Part shown: in pieces, positions 59,222-64,000 of the stretch
How positions within the stretch are numbered: the stretch's first letter is position 1
Layout: every line of letters starts with the position of its first letter
NCBI GenBank assembly: GCA_963747405.1
Contig: CAVVFG010000005.1
Span: 1-64,000 of the forward strand
Direction of reading: 5' to 3'
Origin: Fodinibacter sp963747405
GTDB lineage: Bacteria; Actinomycetota; Actinomycetes; Actinomycetales; Dermatophilaceae
DNA length: 64,000 nucleotides
Translations under genes and position numbers: made by a program
The notes under the pieces: model-generated
What the model saw: the letters and a program-made list of their open reading frames with translations, nothing else
Told to the model about the DNA's origin: nothing
The model's database searches: none

Positions 59222-60616
59222 GTGAGCCCACCGACCGAGCAGGCCACGGGGGTCGTCATCACCGGCGCGTCGAGCGGCATCGGGCGTGCCACCGCGCTCC
59301 GGCTGGCCCGCGAAGGGCTGCACGTCGTGCTCACCGGCCGGGCCCCGGAGGTGCTCGAGCTGCTCGCCGAGGAGTGCCTGGAAGCCGGGGGCACGGCATC
59401 CGTCGAGGAGCTCGACGTCCGCGACGCCGAGGCGGTGCACCGCATCATCGCCGCGGCGGCCGACCGGTTCGGCCGCGGTCTGGCCGTCGTGCACTCCGCG
59501 GCCGTCGTCGCGTACGGCAACGCCGAGGAGGTGCCGGGCGAGGTGATGACCGAGGTGGTGAACACCAACGTGTTCGGCACCATCGCGGTCTGCCGCGCCG
59601 CCATGGACGCGTTCCGCCGCACCGGAGGGGGCCACCTCGTCGTCATCGGGTCCCTGCTCGGTGAGATCGCGACCCCGTACCTGGGCTCGTACGTGCTCTC
59701 GAAGTGGGCGGTGCACGGACTGGTGCGCACCCTGCAGATCGAGGCGCGCCACCGCGACGGCGTCGAGATCTCGCTCATCGTCCCGGGCGGCATCGACACT
59801 CCCGTCTACCAGCAGGCCGCGACGGTGCTCGGCCGTCACGGCAGCCCTCCTCCGCCCGTGCTGCAGCCCGAGGACGTCGCGCGGCGCGTGTGGTGGGTGC
59901 TGCGGCATCCCCGTCGGAGGAGCAACGTCGGGCCGGCCAACCTGATCACCATCGCCGGGTTCCGGCTGTTCCCGGGGGTCTTTGACGCCCTGGTGACGCC
60001 GCTGATGCGCACCTTCGGGCTCGACGCGTGGCGGGACCTGCCACCCACCGCGGGCAACGTCGACCGGCCGGTGCACCCGGCCCCCCGCCGCGACCCCTTC
60101 ACCACCCAACCGTTCCAGGAGGACGAGATGACCGAGCAGCACACCGTGAGCCGCCCCCGAGCATCCCGCTCGGTGGCCGCACCCGCCGAGGCCGTGTGGG
60201 CCGTGCTCGCCGACGGCTGGTTCTATGGGACCTGGGTGGTCGGCGCGTCACGGGTGCGAGCGGTCGACGACTCCTGGCCCATGGCCGGCAGCCGGCTACA
60301 GCACAGCTTCGGGCCCTGGCCGGCGGCCATCTCCGACGCCACGGTCGTCGAGGAGGCGCAGGAGCCGCACCACCTCGTGCTGACCGCGAAGGGCTGGCCG
60401 ATGGGGGAGGCCCGCGTGTCGGTCGACATCGTTCCCGATGGTCCGGGCAGCTGCACCGTGTCCATCGCCGAGGACGCCTCCAACGGGCCGGGGAGGGTGG
60501 TGCCGATGCCGGTGCGGCAGGCCATGATCCTGCCGCGCAACCGCGAGTCGCTGCGCCGGCTCGCCTACATCGCCGAGGGTCGCCACCGCCAGTGGCTCGC
60601 TGGCAGCGACGACTGA
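59222..60616 (+). CDS. SDR oxidoreductase fused in frame to an SRPBCC domain
   Basis: This 464-residue protein starts at a GTG. Residues 1-~285 are a short-chain dehydrogenase (GVVITGASSGIGRATALRLA, VVHSAAVVAYGN, GSYVLSKWAVHGLVRTLQIE with the Tyr-x3-Lys pair). Residues ~303-464 are an SRPBCC/polyketide-cyclase-like ligand-binding domain (SVAAPAEAVWAVLADGWFYG, SRLQHSFGPWPAAISDATVV). No stop separates them, yet an ATG at 60128 with AGGAGGACGAG just upstream could start the SRPBCC part alone. In many genomes these are two adjacent genes. The substrate is unknown, and a lipid or aromatic compound is plausible. Confidence 0.82.
   Translation: MSPPTEQATGVVITGASSGIGRATALRLAREGLHVVLTGRAPEVLELLAEECLEAGGTASVEELDVRDAEAVHRIIAAAADRFGRGLAVVHSAAVVAYGNAEEVPGEVMTEVVNTNVFGTIAVCRAAMDAFRRTGGGHLVVIGSLLGEIATPYLGSYVLSKWAVHGLVRTLQIEARHRDGVEISLIVPGGIDTPVYQQAATVLGRHGSPPPPVLQPEDVARRVWWVLRHPRRRSNVGPANLITIAGFRLFPGVFDALVTPLMRTFGLDAWRDLPPTAGNVDRPVHPAPRRDPFTTQPFQEDEMTEQHTVSRPRASRSVAAPAEAVWAVLADGWFYGTWVVGASRVRAVDDSWPMAGSRLQHSFGPWPAAISDATVVEEAQEPHHLVLTAKGWPMGEARVSVDIVPDGPGSCTVSIAEDASNGPGRVVPMPVRQAMILPRNRESLRRLAYIAEGRHRQWLAGSDD
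60128..60616 (+). CDS. SRPBCC domain, internal translation start inside the fusion
   Basis: The ATG at 60128 has the strongest Shine-Dalgarno sequence of the locus (AGGAGG) and would give a 162-residue stand-alone SRPBCC protein. It lies in frame with the upstream SDR gene, so both a long and a short form could be made. The fold typically binds a hydrophobic ligand. Whether the short form exists needs experimental N-terminal data. Confidence 0.45.
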   Translation: MTEQHTVSRPRASRSVAAPAEAVWAVLADGWFYGTWVVGASRVRAVDDSWPMAGSRLQHSFGPWPAAISDATVVEEAQEPHHLVLTAKGWPMGEARVSVDIVPDGPGSCTVSIAEDASNGPGRVVPMPVRQAMILPRNRESLRRLAYIAEGRHRQWLAGSDD

Positions 60617-60705
60617 CCCACGGCTACCGGTGCCCGGATGACCCCGGCTCGTAGGCGTGGACCCGGGTGCCGGAGCGACCACTTGCGCGCTCGCGCCAGT
60701 GGGTG

Positions 60706-62310
60706 TCAGTCGGTGGGGACGCGCAGGACACGGGACCAGGCCGTGCGCACCAGGGCACGGCGCACCGGGCCGAGCGGCCCCCGCTGGCGCAGGGCCGCGA
60801 GCGCGGCGTTCCAGCCGCAGGCACCGTGCACCCCACCGCCCGGGTGGGCCGACGCGCTCGCGAGGTAGAGGCCGGTCACCGGCGTCTCGGGCCGGCCCAG
60901 TCCCCTGGTCGGCCGCAGCACCAGCTGCTGGTGCAGGGCTGCCGTGCCGGCGTTCAGGGCTCCCCTGCTGAGGCTGCCGTCGGCGGTCTGGAGGTCCGCC
61001 GGCCGCTGCACCTGGCGCCCGATCACGGTCGACCCGAAACCGGGGGCCACCGCCTCGACGGCCTCGTGCATCCGCTCCACCTGGCGCTGCACCGCGCCCT
61101 CGTCACGGGCGAGGTGCCGCGGCAGGTGGGTGTAGGCCCACACCGACTCGGTGCCGGCGGGGGAGCGGGTGGGGTCGGCCGTCGTCATCTGCCCCAGCAG
61201 CAGGAACGGCGTGCGCGGCATCCGGCCGACCGACAGGTCCGCCGCGACGTCGACCAGCCCGTCGTCGTCAGTTCCGAGGTGCACGGTCCCGGCGCCCCGT
61301 GCCTGCGGTGCAGTCCACGGGATGGGTTCGCGCAGCGCCCAGTTCACCTTGAGGGTGGCGTCGTCCCAGTCGAAGTGGCCGAGGTCGTGCGCGAACCGGG
61401 TGGGCAGCCGCTCGGCGCCGACGAGATCCCGGTAGAGCATCGGCGCCGGCACGTCGGCCAGCACGGCGTGCCGCGCCCGCAGCCGCGTACCGTCGGCCAA
61501 CCGCACGCCGTGCGCGCGGCCACCGGACACCACCACCTCGGTGACGGCGGTGCCGCACCGAACCTGCACCCCCAGCGACTCGGCGCGCCGGCGCAGGGCG
61601 GTGGCCAGCATGCCCGCGCCGCCCTCGGGCACGGGGAACCCGACGTCCTGGCCGAGCATGACGAGCAGCCAGCCGAAGAGCGCGCTTCCGGCGCTGTCGG
61701 GTGAGACGTCGCTGTGCATCGCGTTGCCGGTGAGCAGAACCCGCGCCTCCTCGCTGCCGAACTCCTCGTGGCCGAGGCGACGCACCGAGAGCAGCCCGAG
61801 CCGGGTGAGGTCCAAGGTGCCCGACACTCCCGAGCGCCGCAGCAGCCGCAGGCCGGACCGCACCGGAGGGAAGGGGGTGAACAGGGCGTCGAGCAGCGGG
61901 TCGCGGATGCGGTCCCAGCCCGCCACCAGGCGCAGCCAGGCGTCGCCGTCGCCGCGATGCGCGGCATCCAGCCCTGCCGCGGTGTCGGTGGGGGAGTGGC
62001 GCAGCACGGCAGCACGCCCGTCCGGCAGCGCGTGAGCCACCACGTCAGGGGCGTGGCACCAGACCAGCCCGTGGTCCTCGAGGTGCAGGTCGCGCACCAC
62101 CGGGCTGGCGGCGGCCAGCGGGTAGAAGGCGCTGAACAGGTCGGTGACGAACCCCGGCTCGACGCTCTCGGCGCTGCGGACCGCTCCGCCCACCTCGTCC
62201 TGCGCCTCCACGAGCACGACGTCCCAGCCGGCATCCGCGAGCGCGTTGGCCGCGACCAGCCCGTTGGGCCCGGCACCCACCACCACGGCGTCACAGGTGC
62301 TCACCGGCAT
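60706..62310 (-). CDS. Phytoene desaturase-family FAD-dependent oxidoreductase
   Basis: This 534-residue protein starts at the ATG of 62310 with AAGGAG five bases upstream. The N-terminal FAD motif is AVVVGAGPNGLVAANALADA with VVLVEAQDEVGGAVRS. A C-terminal FAD segment reads VTGLYLASASAHPGGGVHGA. This is the NAD(P)/FAD-dependent oxidoreductase group related to CrtI and retinol saturases. No other carotenoid genes are nearby, so the substrate is unknown. The frame is open to 62364, but no ribosome site supports that start. Confidence 0.85.
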   Translation of the reverse strand: MPVSTCDAVVVGAGPNGLVAANALADAGWDVVLVEAQDEVGGAVRSAESVEPGFVTDLFSAFYPLAAASPVVRDLHLEDHGLVWCHAPDVVAHALPDGRAAVLRHSPTDTAAGLDAAHRGDGDAWLRLVAGWDRIRDPLLDALFTPFPPVRSGLRLLRRSGVSGTLDLTRLGLLSVRRLGHEEFGSEEARVLLTGNAMHSDVSPDSAGSALFGWLLVMLGQDVGFPVPEGGAGMLATALRRRAESLGVQVRCGTAVTEVVVSGGRAHGVRLADGTRLRARHAVLADVPAPMLYRDLVGAERLPTRFAHDLGHFDWDDATLKVNWALREPIPWTAPQARGAGTVHLGTDDDGLVDVAADLSVGRMPRTPFLLLGQMTTADPTRSPAGTESVWAYTHLPRHLARDEGAVQRQVERMHEAVEAVAPGFGSTVIGRQVQRPADLQTADGSLSRGALNAGTAALHQQLVLRPTRGLGRPETPVTGLYLASASAHPGGGVHGACGWNAALAALRQRGPLGPVRRALVRTAWSRVLRVPTD

Positions 62311-62400
62311 CGGTACTCCTTCGGTCGCGGGGGTGGCGCGGTGCGGCCCCGGGCGCGGAGCCACCTCTGCCTACCCACACCGTGGCACGACCACGCGCCT

Positions 62401-62425
62401 GTTTGCGTACCGGGGCGCCGGGTAG
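62401..62425 (+). promoter_or_regulatory. SigF-type promoter of the hemerythrin operon
   Basis: GTTT (62401-62404), 15 bases and GGGTAG (62420-62425) match the SigB/SigF-type pattern. The hemerythrin start codon lies at 62489. Confidence 0.7.
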
Positions 62426-62488
62426 GTCGTCGACGACGCCACGGCCGGTGCGCCCTGCGCCCGCCGACCCCACCTACGAGGAGTCGAC

Positions 62489-62986
62489 ATGTCCCAGGAC
62501 GCGATCGTGATGCTGAAGGACGACCACAAGGAGGTGCGCAAGCTCTTCCGCGAGTTCCAGAAGAGCTCGACCACCCCGGCCCGCAAGGGCAAGCTCGTCG
62601 AGAAGATCATCGAGCTGCTGACGGTGCACACCTACATCGAGAACGAGGTCATGTACCCGCGGGTGCGCGCGCTGCTGCCCGACCTCGAGGACGACGTGCT
62701 CGAGTCGTTCGAGGAGCACCACGTGGCCGACCTGCTCGTCATGGAGCTGCTGCCGATGAGCTACCAGGACGAGCACTTCATGGCGAAGGCGACCGTGCTG
62801 ATCGAGAACGTCGACCACCACATCGAGGAGGAGGAGCAGGAGTGGTTCCCCAAGGTGCGCGAGGGGCTGAGCCGCACCCAGCTGCGTGAGATCGGCGACG
62901 AGCTGGCGAAGGCCAAGGAGGGGGCGCCGCGCCGCCCCGAGCAGCCCAGCGCCCTGAAGAAGACCCTCGACGCCGTGATCTCCTGA
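62489..62986 (+). CDS. Hemerythrin-like (HHE) domain protein
   Basis: This 165-residue four-helix protein starts at the ATG of 62489 (GAGGAG six bases upstream). The iron ligands are seen in LKDDHKEVRKLFREF, VHTYIENEVMYPRV, EEHHVADLLVMELLP and ENVDHHIEEEEQEWFPKVRE. HHE proteins bind a diiron centre and act in oxygen, NO or iron handling, often under stress. It is the first gene of a unit with DUF2231 and an alpha/beta hydrolase, behind a SigF-type promoter. Confidence 0.88.
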   Translation: MSQDAIVMLKDDHKEVRKLFREFQKSSTTPARKGKLVEKIIELLTVHTYIENEVMYPRVRALLPDLEDDVLESFEEHHVADLLVMELLPMSYQDEHFMAKATVLIENVDHHIEEEEQEWFPKVREGLSRTQLREIGDELAKAKEGAPRRPEQPSALKKTLDAVIS

Positions 62987-62990
62987 GCGC

Positions 62991-63617
62991 ATGGCCACCG
63001 CCACGACCCGCGCCGTCACCGCCGTCCAGCGCCTGGAGCAGAACCCTTCGCTGGACCGCCTGCGCTCGTTCTACGGGGTCATCGCCGCGCCGCTCGACCG
63101 GTGGTCGGGCAGCGACCTGCTGCGCTCGGGGGTCATCGGGCACGCCCTGCACCCGGTCCTCACCGACCTCCCGCTCGGCTTCTGGACGGCCGCGACCGCC
63201 CTCGACCTCCGCGGGCGCCCCGAGGACCGCGCGGCGAGCCGGTGGCTCGTCGGCGCCGGGCTCGCGGCATCCGGCCCCACCGCGCTCACCGGGGTGGCCG
63301 AGTGGGCACCGCTCGGCCGTGAGACCCAGCGCGTGGGCGCGCTGCACGGCGTGCTCAACGGTGCAGCGGTCGGCCTCTACCTCGCCTCGTACGTCGCGCG
63401 GTCGCGCCGGCGGCACACCCTGGGCGTCGCGACGGCGCTCGCCGGGGCGGCCCTGACCGGTGCCTCGGGCTACCTCGGGGGGCACCTCGCCACCGCCCGC
63501 AAGGTCGGCAGCCGCAACCGGGCCTTCGCCCGCGATGCCGTCGGCCCGCCCGACCCCGGCGCCGAGCGACCGGCGCCACCTGTCGAGCCGGTCGTCGGCC
63601 CGGGCGCGCTCACGTGA
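62991..63617 (+). CDS. DUF2231-type membrane protein
   Basis: This 208-residue protein has about four membrane helices (GHALHPVLTDLPLGFWTAAT, LVGAGLAASGPTALTGVAEW, LHGVLNGAAVGLYLASYVAR). HPxLTDLPLGFW is the hallmark of DUF2231, a family with conserved His residues and a suspected heme or redox link. It starts four bases after the hemerythrin stop and its own stop overlaps the next gene (GTGA), so the three are cotranscribed. Confidence 0.82.
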   Translation: MATATTRAVTAVQRLEQNPSLDRLRSFYGVIAAPLDRWSGSDLLRSGVIGHALHPVLTDLPLGFWTAATALDLRGRPEDRAASRWLVGAGLAASGPTALTGVAEWAPLGRETQRVGALHGVLNGAAVGLYLASYVARSRRRHTLGVATALAGAALTGASGYLGGHLATARKVGSRNRAFARDAVGPPDPGAERPAPPVEPVVGPGALT

Positions 63618-64000
63618 TCGACGTCGTCGAGCGCGCCGGGCTGGCCCTCGAGGTGCGCGACGAGGGGCCACGCGGGGGCGAGGTCGTGGTGCTCCTGCAC
63701 GGCTTCCCGCAGGACTCGCGGTGCTGGTCGGAGGTGTCCCCCACGCTGCACCGCGCCGGCCTGCGCACCCTCGCACCGAACCAGCGCGGCTACTCGCCCG
63801 GGGCGAGCCCCGACGACGTGTCGGCCTACCGGGTCAGTGCGTTGGCGGCCGACGTGCTGGCGGTCCTGGATGCCGCCGGAGCCACCACGGCGCACGTCGT
63901 GGGACACGACTGGGGAGGCGCGGTCGCCTGGTTCCTCGGGGCGCACCACGCCGACCGGGTCGCCTCGCTGACCGTGCTGTCGACGCCGCACCCGGCCGCC
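63614..64000 (+). CDS. Alpha/beta hydrolase, epoxide-hydrolase-like, truncated by window end
   Basis: The GTG at 63614 overlaps the DUF2231 stop. The readable 129 residues show the oxyanion motif LLHGFPQDSRCWSEV and the nucleophile elbow VVGHDWGGAVAWFLG, with Asp as nucleophile as in epoxide hydrolases and haloalkane dehalogenases. The His and second acid lie beyond position 64000. Its place in a SigF-type unit suggests a detoxifying role. Confidence 0.85.
   Translation, partial: MIDVVERAGLALEVRDEGPRGGEVVVLLHGFPQDSRCWSEVSPTLHRAGLRTLAPNQRGYSPGASPDDVSAYRVSALAADVLAVLDAAGATTAHVVGHDWGGAVAWFLGAHHADRVASLTVLSTPHPAA

Overview
The window is high-GC DNA with actinobacterial traits throughout: GTG/TTG starts, a SigB/SigF-family sigma factor, a DUF222/13E12-type HNH protein, an F420-type LLM oxidoreductase, an ANTAR regulator, an Excalibur-domain protein and a DUF3618/holin-like envelope cluster. 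A micrococcalean (Intrasporangiaceae-like) or nocardioid-like host fits, but the sequence alone does not fix the family.

Layout. (1) 1-9 kb is accessory DNA: an IS21-type element cut by the window edge with istA and istB fused in frame, a tyrosine recombinase without its catalytic tyrosine, a nucleotidyltransferase/HTH toxin-antitoxin-like pair with a palindromic operator, a second deleted recombinase remnant, a BASS-family transporter and decayed genes. (2) 8.9-16.7 kb is a tight five-gene redox operon: two flavoprotein subunits resembling NfnA/NfnB (SudB/SudA), a fused gamma-alpha and a beta subunit of a 2-oxoacid:ferredoxin oxidoreductase, and a 766-residue protein with a C-terminal [4Fe-4S] ferredoxin domain. 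(3) 16.8-27.5 kb is rich in cyclic-di-GMP enzymes: two GGDEF proteins and a GAF-GGDEF-EAL protein directly downstream of a secreted subtilase with an SSRWS repeat tail. An ERCC4 nuclease-domain gene lies between them. (4) 27.8-29.9 kb is an unrecognised two-gene unit: a 252-residue orphan and a subtilase-like protein that keeps Ser and Asn but shows no canonical Asp or His.

(5) 30-51 kb looks more like native chromosome: an OhrR/MarR-type regulator overlapping a GH13 hydrolase, RNase J, a UlaG-like MBL hydrolase, a kinase-LLM fusion, a secreted GH3 glucosidase, an acyl-CoA dehydrogenase-like/PIG-L deacetylase/methyltransferase/glycosyltransferase cluster, NAD(P)HX dehydratase, an HNH protein and a sugar ABC transporter. 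Many single-base indels, mostly in G/C runs, break genes between 40 and 50.2 kb. They may be real decay or assembly error. (6) 51-64 kb encodes a SigF-like sigma factor and general-stress genes: DUF2795, SDR, GAF-ANTAR, the envelope operon, KatE, SDR-SRPBCC, a phytoene-desaturase-like oxidoreductase, hemerythrin, DUF2231 and an alpha/beta hydrolase. Four of these transcription units have a GTTT-N15/16-GGGTA(C/G) promoter, which suggests a locally clustered SigF regulon.

The best candidates for something new are the orphan/pseudo-subtilase pair (27.8-29.9 kb), the NADPH-linked 2-oxoacid oxidoreductase operon (9-16.7 kb), the SigF-type promoter cluster (52-62.5 kb) and the frame-independent motif GGATGCC/GGCATCC, which is much denser after 30 kb.
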